From the NCBI RefSeq assembly GCF_011386835.1, contig NC_088791.1:25332998-25396997 (forward strand): 64,000 nt of DNA, read 5' to 3'. The DNA comes from Chrysemys picta bellii. Taxonomy: Eukaryota; Chordata; Testudines; Emydidae. The notes beneath the pieces were generated by a model. It saw nothing but the letters and a program-made list of their open reading frames with translations, was not told where the DNA came from and made no database searches. Positions 22,065 to 33,238 of this stretch are shown piece after piece (the stretch's first letter is position 1; each line of letters starts with the position of its first letter). The translations under genes were made by a program, and so were the position numbers.

Positions 22065-23008
22065 GGCAACTTTAGGCATCTATATACTTTTGAAAATTTG
22101 GCACGTGCTATCCAGAAAAATTCACTGGCTACAGTTAAATTTCCTGTATTTAATTAATCAGTTTTAAATACAAAATGTTTTCATGAACTTAATTTTTTCT
22201 CATGTATCCAATACATTTAGGGCAATTTTACTTAACCAATAAAAACTATTTTAAAATGCTGTGCATTTAATTGAATTCCAATTTCATCCAAATGCAGCTT
22301 GACACAAATCACGAGTAAAAAATTATCATCTAGTAAACAAGAAATGTGTCATTCACAATTTTCTAACAAAAAATGTACAATTAAGAATCTTAATAAATGT
22401 ATGTTGAGATTTATTTAAGCAGTTATATATGTAAATAGACACTGTGAATCCTCGGTTTAGCAAAAAGTAGTATTGTAAAGGCTGCAAATCATCATGTTTA
22501 ATGATTATACCAACCAAAGAAAATGAATTTTTCTTTAGGAAAATAACTACAAATGCAAAACATGATTAAAATCAATTTAAATTAAGGCTTAGTTATTTCA
22601 ATTATCACAAAAATCGATAATTTAAATCAGTCCACTCTGTCTTGTGGCTTAGCTCACTGAACTCCTCCAGCATGGCATGACTCTCCAGATCCCCTGGATA
22701 GCGGGCTTGCTTGGGCAGCCCAGAGGAGCCAGTAGCCCAGTGAGCAAACAAAGAGTTTCCATGTTGGTTCTCCCAAAATTAACATTTTTCCCCCTGCTGA
22801 AAAAAATTCAAAATTTTTGATCTTTCTTTCCAATTCATGACAATTTTTTTTACACTTTACATTTTTCAAGAGGAAAAGGCTGTTTTCCAGCCAGTTCTAG
22901 TAAGGACCCCCTGCCGCATGGGTCAGCATAAGAGTTCAAATTCTTGTCCTTCAGATTCAGAGCACAGACTATTACTTGAGCTAGAGGAACAAGTGTTATC
23001 CTCTATGT
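22065..23008. other. Intron, AT-rich, nothing assigned
   Basis: Very AT-rich DNA with no recognisable exon or repeat boundary. Confidence 0.5.
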
Positions 23009-23655
23009 CAGGGGTCTCAAACACACGGCCTGCGGGGCTCTTGATTGTGGCCCGCCAAGCTCCCCGTGCGCCCCCCACCCCTCTGCTACCCGCGGGATTG
23101 CTCCCTGTGAAGTTGCGAGCCCCGCGCCGCTGTCTGAAGTAGCTGGCAGCACGCCCCTTCGGGCCGGGAGAGGGGGAAGGAGGCAGAGGGCTCCTACGTT
23201 GCCTCCTTCCAGGTACCGCCCGCCGCAGCTCCCATTGGCCGGGAACAGGGAACCAATGGGAGCTTTGTGGGAGGTACCTAGAGGAGCGGCAAGAGCAGCG
23301 CACGCACGGAACCCTGAGCCCCCCACTCCTCCCCCTCCGCCAGGGGCTGCAGGGACACGGTTCCAGCTGCTTTCTGGAACGGTAGCCTGCCCTCGCCCCG
23401 ATGCGCGCCGCCACCACCCTGGAGCTCGCACCCTGCACCCCAACTCCCTGCCCTGAGCCCCCTGCCACATCCCACACCCCTCCTGCGCCCCAACCCCCTG
23501 CCCTGAGCCCCCTGCCACATCCTGCACCCAACCCCCTGCCCTGAGTCCCCTGCCACATTCCACACCCCTCCTGCACCCCAACTCCCTGTCCTGAGCCCCC
23601 TGCCGCATCCTGCACCCCTCCTGCACTCCCTGCCGAGCCACCTGCCGCACCCCTC
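23009..23655. mobile_element. GC-rich hAT fragment, left end only
   Basis: It begins caggggtctcaaacacacgg, a hAT terminus of a third family, and continues into a strongly GC-rich body that ends in a minisatellite. No matching right end (gagacccctg-like) or target duplication was found, so the copy is truncated. The long Gly/Pro-rich open frames on both strands (for example 23657-22923) arise from base composition, not coding. Confidence 0.65.
23440..23650. repeat. C-rich minisatellite, about 50-bp unit
   Basis: About four units start near ccaactccctgccctgagcc, with a 50/38/50/50-bp spacing. They share ccctgagccccctgccacat with small changes. Confidence 0.8.
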
Positions 23656-23929
23656 ACCCCTGGTCAAAAACTAAAAAATGAAAGATTGAAAATTTTTTGC
23701 ATTCAACTTTGAATATGAAAGTACACATATTCTGCCTGATATAAAAGAGTTTGCCATAAGTGAAATCCAACCTTTTGACAACAGAAATCCAACTTCACTA
23801 AATGCCAACTTCTAAGTGACCAATAAAGGAGACTACCACAATAATGAATGAGTTAATAATGTGCCAACATTTCCAAGTCAAACGTGGAACGGTCCTGAAT
23901 TTGCAGGAACTAGACTACAGGCCTTGAAG

Positions 23930-23971
<42 letters not shown>

Positions 23972-24177
23972 CACATTTGAATGACCCAGTTCCCTCCCAT
24001 GGGGAATTTCTTTATTACAGACCTACAGACAAGTTCTGGTTCATGCACTTTTACACATATTTGCACCATTTCACCCAAAGAGGGATTAAGTCTGGGCTCT
24101 GATGTAATATCAGAATTCTTGTCTCAGTAACCATGCCAGTCAAACTATAAAAAGCGTGCGTGTTCTCAATAACTGAG
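23656..24177. other. Intron with (A)35 run
   Basis: Nothing gene-like was seen. A 35-base A run lies at 23934-23968, preceded by no recognisable retroposon. Confidence 0.6.
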
Positions 24178-24314
24178 CAGGGGCGTTGGAACAATTTTTA
24201 TAGTGGGGTGCTGAGAGCCATTGAACCAAACTGTAAACCATGTATATAATGGAAACCACTTGAAGCCAGGTGGTGCAGCACCACCCCCCAGAACCCGTAG
24301 TTCCAGCACCTATG
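24178..24314. mobile_element. hAT-like MITE with 8-bp target duplication
   Basis: The sequence runs from caggggcgttggaac to gttccagcacctatg. The exact duplication taactgag lies at 24170-24177 and 24315-24322. It is short, non-coding and intronic. Confidence 0.85.
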
Positions 24315-25003
24315 TAACTGAGTGGGAATTACTGGAGGTAATGTACTACAGCACCACATGCCAGTCTCAGAGACAGAAGTTAAGAGGACCAAAAAAATCT
24401 CCCAAATTATCACTTTTCCAGCTCAGTGAAAGAGCCCAGCTAAAATGTACTCTTCTCTTTCTGATAAAACAAGCAAAAATGGATTCTGCTGAGCTGGGCT
24501 GATCCCCTGGATCACATATGAGAGTTTCAGACTATTGGGACACTAAAGAAATGCCATGCAACTTCCACCAGGCTTAAAACAACCACCACTCCCTCGAATC
24601 AGAATTGTGATGTTTGTTTTTATCCAAAGACAGAGCAAAATGTTCCCAGAAGATTCTATGTACAGTTCAGATAAAAATGTAGGCAAGCCACTACTGTACA
24701 GGTTCACAAACATCAAAACAAAAATCTAGACAAGTTTGAGTGCAACAATTTAAACAACTGTATTTATGAAGCTGTTACTGAGACGGGAGGCCTTTCTCTA
24801 GTTTCCACCAGACTGCAAAGTTGTATCTACATTAGAATGTACCCAGCATACCTAGCTCCTCAAGACAAAAGAAAAAAATATAGTTTAAAACATACTAGTA
24901 ACTGGATTAACATATTAGCTAATGATCCTTCTAGAAGCTATAAATGGAAATTCACGCAAGTATTTTTCAAAGGTCTAACAAGACTAAACCAATTGACACA
25001 TAC
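24315..25003. other. Intron, nothing assigned
   Basis: This is the 5' part (gene sense) of the 17.2-kb intron, starting at the donor gtatgtg at 25003. No other feature is supported. Confidence 0.5.
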
Positions 25004-25171
25004 CACTCTCCACAGTGCACAGCCTTTAACACTCCTACAGCAGCTGTAGTCTGTCGTTCAAAACCTTGTCCTATGTGATCTGCATGGGCTCGTGTCCTGT
25101 CTTCAAAGAGCATTTCACGGGGCTCACTAGTTCGAGGTAGGTATTGCAGGTTTTTTATTTCATTGGTAGTT
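25004..25171 (-). CDS. RSBN1L: RSBN1-family protein, internal exon
   Basis: This 168-bp exon has acceptor tttaaacag before 25171 and donor GTG|gtatgtg after 25004. It completes an Arg codon begun in the upstream exon, then encodes TTNEIKNLQYLPRTSEPREM, LFEDRTRAHADHIGQGFE and RQTTAAVGVLKAVHCGE, and leaves two bases of a Trp codon. The blocks are nearly invariant in RSBN1 and RSBN1L. The HIGQGFERQTT version and HCGEW look closer to RSBN1L as I remember the paralogues, and this is one reason for the gene symbol. The exon belongs to the conserved catalytic half of the protein. Confidence 0.96.
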
Positions 25172-26335
25172 CTGTTTAAAAAACAAAACAAAACAAAACT
25201 AAAAATCTAACACTCCCCCCCACTCAAGTTTATAGATTTCTACATTCAACAGGATCCATTTTTTCCTTCAGCATGCACATATATTAGAAGAACATCATCT
25301 TGGACATATTACAGGATGATTAGCAGTACAAAAGTCATTTAGGGAACATTTATGAAATGCTAAAAGTAATCATATGTGCATTCACATTCATTTGTTTACA
25401 TTTCTACTGAACAATTTGAGTGTTGTGTATTATAGCTCTGTTCCACATTTCATCGCTGGGAAGGAAAAGGTTTGCAAGACTACTTGTCAGAGATGCTAGA
25501 GTAAAAAGAGAAAACACCACTGAGGTGGAACAGATCCTCTATGATCATTCAATTGCTAATCTAAAGCTGATAGTGAGAGACCATATCACATTAGGTGGAC
25601 ATCTGAGATTCTACACACTAGGAGTCCCACCTGGAAAATATTTGGATAGGAAATCCACAAGGAAAATCTACATGCTAAAAGAAGTTATGTTTGATTCTGT
25701 AGGTGGCACTCTTCATTTTGAGTCATTATCTAAATCAGTACCCCAATATGATGTTATAGTGACTTTGTACTGTTAGAGGTCCCATCTTTCAGATGAGACA
25801 GAAGTCTTTGTCACTTGTAGTTTTTAAAGGTCCAATGGCACTTAAAGGTCCATAAGCACTTAAGAATAGGGGAGTTAATACCAGTATCCTAGCCAAATTC
25901 AAATCTGAGTAACCGTGTGCTGCCTACTTAAAATTTCCCCTCCAGTATTCATATAGATATAGCATTCTTCACTTTTTCCCCAAAACACGTTTCATTTTGC
26001 TTTATGCTGTTACCTCAAGGGAATTTAGGGAGAGTGAAGAAAAGATGACCTGCTTTGTAAAATTACTGTTTTAGTATTCATTACAGAAGCCCAGAGGCTG
26101 CAATCAGGATTGGCACATCATTATGCTAGGTGGTGTACAAATGCTTACAAAAAACACATTTCCTTCCTTGAAGAACTTAAAAACTAAGAAGTGATTTTGT
26201 TTCTTCTTTTGGGTAAAAAGCTACATAAACATAAGAATTATGCTATAATATAGCTACAGCCATTGGGATGAGTGGAAAAGGGATAGGTTAAAACAACTAA
26301 CCAGATAACTCACCAAGCTAAGAATCTTAACATAC
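25172..26335. other. Intron with old dispersed repeats
   Basis: Two decayed pieces resemble ancient amniote repeats: 25780-25925 (ccatctttcagatgagac..ttaataccagtatcctagcc) and 26083-26175 (gaagcccagaggctgcaatcag..gctaggtggtgtacaaat). Their family is not certain; LINE-derived or MIR-like is possible. A 118-codon plus-strand frame at 25420-25776 has no domain I recognise and is antisense to the host gene. Confidence 0.45.
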
Positions 26336-26478
26336 CTTTTCCTTTTGAAAGGTGACTTTGGCATGTCAGCCACAGGGATCATCTGTTCTCCTGGACGTAC
26401 CCACATGATGGGACCATCATCGCTATCTTTACGACTTTCTAATTTTAGACTAGAGAGTGTCCCCCACGGCAATGTACA
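26336..26478 (-). CDS. RSBN1L: RSBN1-family protein, internal exon
   Basis: This 143-bp exon has acceptor tttcccattag before 26478 and donor AAAAG|gtatg after 26336. It encodes CTLPWGTLSSLKL, ESRKDSDDGPIMWVRPGEQM and IPVADMPKSPFKRKR, with the last Arg codon split. The WGTLSSL and DDGPIMWVRPGEQMIP blocks are diagnostic of the RSBN1 family. The basic KSPFKRKR could contribute to nuclear localisation (inference). It joins the preceding exon in phase 0 after ..SPFLK. Confidence 0.95.
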
Positions 26479-27634
26479 CTAATGGGAAATATAACAATCC
26501 ACATTTTGATGTGAGTTATTTTCAAATACATTTAAAAAATGGTTATTTGGTAAAATGAAAAAAAGTTAACATCTGGTAAATAAGTGAATGTAGGCAAGTG
26601 TGATGACTTGAGGAAACAGTCTGTACAATTCAGGAGATTACGAACTCTATCTATCTTTACCAAGATGAAAACTCCATCCTGAATACAGGGGCTAAGCAGT
26701 CTTCTCTGTTGTCCCTCTACCTCCATGTTGGACTGAAGTTCCAACGGGTAGTGGCACAGGACTGACAATAGAGGGTCATTAACTCGAAATGGTCCTCTAG
26801 TCTAATACAAGCATCCTAGGTAACAGACTGGCTTCCACTTAGAAGAACTGGTTTCTCAGCAAACAGAATGCCTGGCAATGAAGTCACTTGGCAAAGAGGT
26901 CCATGATCACCTGTTGAGGTCGATCCAGAAGTCACCCGATTAAGGGACTGAAAGGTGATAAAAAGGATTCACAAGGGGAAGGCTGAGGGAGACCAACAGG
27001 AAGTTTGGTCAGGAAAGGGGACAGTCTGGACAAGGTCACAGGAAGCAAGCTGGGGGACGGGGAGGTGCAAGAGAGCTCCATGGTTCAGAACCCAAGCCAT
27101 GCATTGCAAACAAAAGGACTCTGGATGGCCCCAGACAACCCCGACTCTAGCCCAAAGAATGCTCTGGAAGGGACAGGTAACTGAGGCAACGAATGCATGT
27201 AGGGTTTTGTTTTGTTTTAAAAATAGATATGTATATTTCTTGTGTTATTAAAGAAAGAGCAGTGGTAGTTCAGAATCTTGTGCAATCTTGTCTGTGTCCC
27301 CTTGAAGAGAGAAACCAGAAGGCCAAACCTTCAGGTGTAGTTCAGGGAAAGGGTGTGTTTAAATTCTGAGGAAGCCTGAAGAGCCAGCACTGGTTCCAGG
27401 GACTGGGCAGTGGTCCACATGGTCAAAGTTCTCAGGAGTGGGTGCCAGAGAAAAGATCTGCACCCTGAGTATGTGCCAAGGACAGCAACTGGACTCTGTT
27501 CAGATCTGAGGCGTAAAAACCCTGGAGACTCAATGGCTGGATGCCTTCACAGGAGCCTGGTGAATGGCCAACATGGGTGCTCAACCAGACCTGTGAGATA
27601 ATAAGTATTACAGTTCTTTTACTTTAATATAGAA
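26479..27634. other. Intron, possible unclassified repeat
   Basis: The part 26950-27600 is less AT-rich than its surroundings and has purine-rich, phrase-like sequence similar to decayed long terminal repeats or unclassified dispersed repeats, but I could not find ends or a target duplication. The open frames at 26955-27251 and 27410-27601 carry no known domain. Confidence 0.35.
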
Positions 27635-27765
27635 CAGTGGTTTTCAACCTCTTTTTTAATTAGTGGACCCCATAAAATTTTCAAATGGAGGTACAGACCC
27701 CTTTGAAAATTTTAGACAGTCTGCAGATCCCCAGGGGTCTGTGGACCACATGTTGAAAACCACTG
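27635..27765. mobile_element. hAT MITE next to a splice donor
   Basis: It starts CAGTGGTTTTCAACCT and ends tgttgaaaaccactg, with near-identical 8-bp flanks (atatagaa and atatagag). It lies 48 bp inside the intron from the donor of the exon at 27814-27951. Confidence 0.9.
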
Positions 27766-27813
27766 ATATAGAGTATTTGGAAGAATATTTCCCCTTTCCC
27801 ATCTTCCCCTTAC

Positions 27814-27951
27814 TTTTAAGAAAGGTGAATCTTCCAACATATCAAGGAACTCTGGAAAGTAATCCCCCACTTCCTCATCCACTGCTCCAACCAAGCTGAT
27901 CTGTCTCATTGGGCCAGCTCTATATGTACCATGGGAGTATGTTCTTTTTAC
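27814..27951 (-). CDS. RSBN1L: RSBN1-family protein, internal exon
   Basis: This 138-bp exon of exactly 46 codons, phase 0 at both ends, has acceptor ttcttttag before 27951 and donor AAAA|gtaaggg after 27814. It encodes VKRTYSHGTYRAGPM, RQISLVGAVDEEVGDYFPEF and LDMLEDSPFLK. RQISLVGAVDEEVG is one of the most conserved blocks of the family. Since the exon is a multiple of three, skipping it would keep the frame. The upstream intron to the 51476-52119 exon is 23.5 kb. Confidence 0.96.
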
Positions 27952-28606
27952 CTAAAAGAAGAATATGAAAGTCAATTACGAGTTACATTGAGTTCATTAG
28001 GACTCAACAAAAGTTTACAAATCAATGCCATGTGCACATCCTGTCTTTCTGTCTTCTCTAAAACATGTGACTAACATTAATACTGTATACAGTCCTTATT
28101 AAACAGTATTAACAACTGTATTATATACTATTAATTATAAAACCATTATTTTGGAACACCAACTGGCTGAAGTAGCAGGTAGCCTGAATGTAAAACACAT
28201 TTACTATATCTGAAAACACGTATTTAAAATACAAAAGAATAAAGATAGAAGATATTTCTGGCAAGTTGCAAGATTCACCGTTATGTCAGGTTAAGGTGGA
28301 ATTTAACAGGGTGTTAAATATTCATTACTATGCATATCCAAACAAGCAGCAAGATGTTTTGCGTGATGTTCCTTTTACAGAAAGGGGATGGAATGCTGAA
28401 GTTATGGTTCCATGACAGCTGGCTAGAAAGAGGCCTACAAAAAAGTAGAACAGGAGGACAGAAACAGGTAATAGAGGTAAAATCAATAGGAAGCAGGGGA
28501 AAGCTAGAGAGTGTGTAACTGTATAAAGGAGGTGAACCTATTGAAAGTAAGAAGATGAAACAAACCATCTTAAAACTTGAAAAAAGGGCAAAGAACTGAG
28601 ACCAAG
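27952..28606. other. Intron, nothing assigned
   Basis: AT-rich intron sequence directly 5' (gene sense) of the 27814-27951 exon. No supported feature other than its splice acceptor and polypyrimidine tract (27952-27968). Confidence 0.5.
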
Positions 28607-29172
28607 GCCATGTCTACATGGAGACCGTCAAGAAAGTTAAGGCAAATCAACCAAATGTATGCAAGTTAAAGCACATTAAACCCCCAGGTGGATTTTCTCA
28701 TACAGGAGTAAAGTGACCTAAGGCATGTCTACACTTGAAACTTACCATGGATTTTGTGTATCTGTGTTATGTGATCTGCAACAAGTGTTTCACAAGCAGT
28801 GCATACACATTACATTGGTATCCTGTGATTAAGGTACTTCTGCCTCATATCATTGCACCCACACAGCACTTTCGAAATCAGCAAACAGCATTCTGGGCAG
28901 ACATCCCAGGTCCACTGCTCTGCCACTGTGCTCTATGCATTCTGGGATTTTTCATGCTGAGCACTCAGACACTTATTGGAAGGCAATGGAATTCTGGAGT
29001 TTACTGTCAAATTAAATTCCCATGATTCCTCAATTCATCCTATCAAGCATTAGGATTTTTAGAGCCATCCAGTGCCATTTTCAAAGCACTGTCACGCAAC
29101 ATGCAACACACATTGTGATCGCTACAATCCACACTGTGATGAACATAAACCAGCTGCTGTTAACATCTAAAG

Positions 29173-29900
29173 TTGGACAGTGACTTCAGAACTGGGATGA
29201 TAAGGCGACCAGAGGAGGAGATAGCTGAAATCAAGCAGACACTTCCACAACTTTTCCTAAAGCAGCTTCCCTTGGTGGAGCACCACTTTGGAGCGTGGCC
29301 AACAAGTACTGACTGGTGGGGAAGTACAGCACTGCAGATTGGGTATGAACACGAGTGGCAGCAGTCAGGATGTCAAAAGCCACTTTCTTAGAAAGCTGTG
29401 CAGAGTTCGCACAGGGGCTACAGCAGCAGAATATCTATGTAAGAACTGCCCTCAGCATAGAGAGGAGTGTGGCAATAAACATCTGAAAGCTTGCCAACCC
29501 TACTACCTACAACCAGCCAGTAGCTAGCCAGTTCGTTGTTGGTAGATCAACTATCTGGGCTGTTGAAATAGAGGTGTGCAATGTTATCAAGGCGGCTCTA
29601 TCCCACTGTATCTTAAGACTGGGTAATGCACAGGCAATTAATTGGTTTGCATTGTTGGGGTTCCCAACTTATACTGGAGCCACTGATGGGTCCCAGATGC
29701 CTATTCTTAACCCTCCGTATCAGGTCTTAGAGTCCATCAACAGAAAAGGTTTTTCCCCTTCCCCCCATGGTGCTGCAAGGCCTGTTTGATCACCATGGAA
29801 AGTTCACAAGTATTTATGTGAGATGGTCTACGAAGTTCCAGGACACCAGGATCTTCAGGTCTTCAAGTCTAGAATGTTTTCTCCACTGACCAGTGGAACT
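29173..29900 (+). pseudogene. Harbinger (HARBI1/ALP1-like) transposase remnant
   Basis: Translation in shifting plus-strand frames gives LVEHHFGAWPTSTDWW near 29274, LLGFPTYTGATDGSQMPI near 29650 (family GFP...GAIDGTHIPI with a catalytic Asp), SINRKGFSPSPH near 29737, and LFDHHGKFTSIYVRWSTKFQ then DTRIFRSSSL near 29777-29870. These match the DDE_4 transposase domain in order. Stops and shifts break it repeatedly, and the region after the second catalytic Asp is not recognisable. It is a dead copy of the gene that would cut and join the element's ends. Confidence 0.82.
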
Positions 29901-31779
29901 TTTGCATCAATAGTATCAATGTAACTTGGTGGCAATGCCATTCCATCACTCATTCTGGAAGACTCAGCTTACCCTTTGCTTGCCTGGCTTAACAACAGGT
30001 GGCCAGACTTGGCAAATGTTTTGAACAGCCAGACTGGAGGCCCCTACAAAAGGATGTAACTACTCTGGGGCACAGAGCAAGAGATGCATTGTGTTCATAC
30101 TTCAAGTTTAGGTGCCATTTGTAAAGAATGCATATACTTTTGCATAAGGCACTGATCAGCATTACTGAATAGGTCTTCTTGTGTATGTGTACTGGTGCAA
30201 GGATTTAATCATACTTGGTGTGTATATCACATTTCTTGTTGCATTTTTAAGATATTGTGAGAATTGTTGTATTATAATGCTGGAAATGTAGATGGGGTTT
30301 ATGTATTTATTGTGCATGCGTAGATACTGTGACCATGATGCTGCACATCTGAATGAATGATGCAAGACTCAATCATGAATGTAAACACATTTTCAATATT
30401 TCAAAAGGAATGAATACACCAAATTGAACATGGTGAGCAGTAAAAATAATATATTCAAATTCATAAAGCTGTGCAGATTCAGGTTTGAAGACCATGTGCT
30501 CCAGGAGGTTTCTTTACCTCTCCATCACCTGTGTCTGATGTGCTACCCATTTCTCTGACCTTCCCACCCACTCACCCCCCCTTCCCGTGGGTGCTATGGG
30601 GAAAGAGAGGACAATGGACAAAATATTGTCCAAATTGTAGTCTCCATGCCAACATAGATAAAATGTTGCTTTTTCATTAATTTTGAAATTCCATTCCCAT
30701 AGGCTCTTCCCAGTCCTCAGTGAGCTTGGAGATGGTAAGACGTTTGCAGTCTTCCCCCTTTGACAGGGTCCCCTGAGCCTGTGGTGTGAGAGGATAGCTA
30801 GGGGAGGTATCCATTCTGTCAATTTGGGATTCAGGATAGTATATTCCAGGTGGACTATGAGTGCTTGCTAAAGGGAGTGCTTGCTAATAACTGAATGTGT
30901 TCCTCTGCAGCTTGCTGATAGAACAGCAGTAGGTTTGGGAGTGTGGGGAGCAGTGGCAGACTAGTAATTGAACATGTGCTTCTGCAGGCTGTTCTTACTT
31001 TGGAGGAGGTTACCCTGATACACATCCCCAAAAGACAGAAAAGGATTTGTTTAAGAAGGTATTGAACAAATTTGAAAGATATGCTGTGCTGGTGTTTGCT
31101 AGGATAATTCCCCTAGATTTGGTGCAGGAGCGGAAGGGAAACAAGCTCTGTGGGCAGTGCAGAGATAGCTACATCACTCTGCAATCTCCCTGCCAAATTA
31201 GACCACTGTTTACGCCTTAAGTTGATATCTAACATCCACGATCAGCATAAACTGCACTGAAAAATTAACAGAATTCTGAAACAAAATAATTCATGTCCCT
31301 TTTAGTTAAATGTTTTAAAATCTCTATGAAAATGTCTGTAGCATGATTTGGGCAAGGTAATATAACTCTCATTCACTTAAAAATGAGGGCATTCACAAAA
31401 CTGTGGACCATGACTTTGTTTCTTCTTTGTATTAGATGCCTTTCTTCATATAGTCTCATGGGTCAACTAGGCAGTGCTGCCATTATGTGAGAGAAAAGCG
31501 GTTGGGGAGGCAAGAGAGAGACCAATAAGCACCATCATAAGGGGGTGTGGAACAGTACATGGCAAGCTTAAGCGGCACTTGTGTTTTGGTTCATAGAAAA
31601 AAGGCATGGAGAGTTTGTACAGTCTCTGGTATAGCCATCACTAAGTAGAAGGTGTGGGTGAGACAGAGGAGGCAGAGAGAAGGTAGATCAACATTGTGGT
31701 ACCCTTTACAGTACCTGGAAATAAGTTATCCAAACCCCTCACCCTCCTGGCTTAAAGTGTTATTGTAATATGTCATTCC

Positions 31780-32230
31780 ACACTCACTAGAATTGGTCCC
31801 CTCCAGTTTGGATCTGTGCCTGTGGTTTAGATTGATCCTCCAGCTGTGATTTGAGATGCTCCTGAATCTCTGCAACTGTGTCTGCCCTAGAGTTCACTAG
31901 ATGAATGAGATCCTGGTTTGGAGGCTCAATCAGAAAGTCCACAACATGCTATGGCTGAGTGGTGCAATCTCTAGCAAACATATGGTCCAGCTCCTAATAG
32001 TACCAGTAGACTGTGCTAGCTTTTCCTGAGGTCCCATAGTACTTAGCAGTTCTATACTCCAGCTGGAGCTCCTTTGCCTTGATGATGATGATGATGGAGT
32101 CTCACATCAATGATGATGTCTGAAGAGTCACCAAACACTATAGGTGAACATGTGCCTTACTGCAACACTGGAGAGTGTCACAGTTATGCTCCCATCTTGC
32201 ATTTGTCAGGATAGCCACTTTCACACCTGT
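31780..32230 (-). pseudogene. Harbinger Myb/SANT-like DNA-binding protein remnant
   Basis: The minus-strand reading from about 32090 gives KAKELQLEYRTAKYYGTSGK and then, past a stop, LDHMFARDCTT, followed by a region rich in Glu, Gln and Asp (VAEIQEHLKSQLEDQSK). This resembles the accessory Myb/MADF-type protein that accompanies Harbinger transposases, with its conserved K.KELR..Y.K.K...G.SG motif. The frame is interrupted. An atgatgatgatgatg repeat lies at its start (32083-32096). Confidence 0.6.
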
Positions 32231-33238
32231 GCTGAGCAACTAGTGTTCAGATGTGCCTGATCACATGCCTCTCTCTAGAGGGCAATCAAGTCCACAATCT
32301 CAGCACAGGACCACAGTAAAGAATGAGGATGACTAATCAATAATCAGGAGCACGACAGAGGTTTGTGAACTCCACAGCAGCTGGAATTACGAAAGACAGA
32401 ACCAGGTTGTGTGCCAGCATTTAAAACAGGGAGGTGACTGCTGGTTAGGATGTCCCTTGAGCAGTGGCGGGCACACAAGTAAACAGAGAAGATGAGCAGA
32501 TAGCCAGTCAAGTGTGCTATACCAGTAGGATGACTTAGCAGATGTGCAATCATTTTTTTGGGGATGAAGATGCACCCACACATACTTTGCTGAAAGTAAA
32601 CTCCTCCCGCATATCTCAGTGAACCCATCTTCAAAGTGGGTTTAACAATATACATTAAAACGCTAGACGATTTGTAACAACAAGAAACAACGTTTAGGAT
32701 GCAAGGCATTTAACTAAAAATAAATTAATCCACAACAAATTTCAAGCACAGACAAGCCCTTAGTTCACTGTAGCTTAATCCTCCGCCAAGGAGAGTTAAG
32801 CTACAGCAAACTAAGGCTACTTTACTCTTGAATGACAGAATTCACAAGGGGGTTTAATGCACTTTGACCAATGTGCATTAATGTCACACCTTTAGTTGAT
32901 TTATATTAACTTCCTGAGTGTCCCCATATAGACAAACCCCACTACTGGGGCAGATAGAAACCAGAACATGAGATTCCACCTTGGGTAGGGAGAAGCTTTC
33001 AGATCCAGAACGTTTGGGTGACTGATTGGTTGGGAGTTTATTTGTTACAAGTTTTTTTTTTTTTTAACTGATACATTTCCTACAAATCAAAAATACGCAA
33101 TCAGAAGCGATGACTCCAGTAAATTAGCTTCCCAAAGAGATTTATACTTTTATATTTTAAAGATTTACATTTTAGTCAATGGTTTTCAATAATTCTCTTT
33201 TCCTCTCTGCTTTCTATCATAAAAGCATAACTTATTCA

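Larger units (their letters stand above)
28607..32937. mobile_element. PIF/Harbinger transposon, decayed, about 4.3 kb
   Basis: The first and last roughly 120-170 bp are diverged inverted repeats. The left end reads ggccatgtctacatggagac with agttaaagcacattaaaccc further in; the reverse complement of the right end reads tgtctatatggggacac with gtgcattaaacccc. A second, inner pair of ends is visible (28724 and 32760). Between them are a transposase remnant on the plus strand (29173-29900) and a Myb/SANT-like remnant on the minus strand (about 32130-31780), the two-gene convergent layout of this superfamily. The similarity of its ends to the tatgtctac MITEs here suggests an autonomous relative of those MITEs. 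Confidence 0.8.

Noticed and set aside
22923..23657. Long open frames of 244, 215 and 129 codons on the minus strand
   Set aside because: All three lie over the GC-rich hAT body and minisatellite. Their Gly/Arg/Gln-rich repeats are the translated C-rich unit in different frames.
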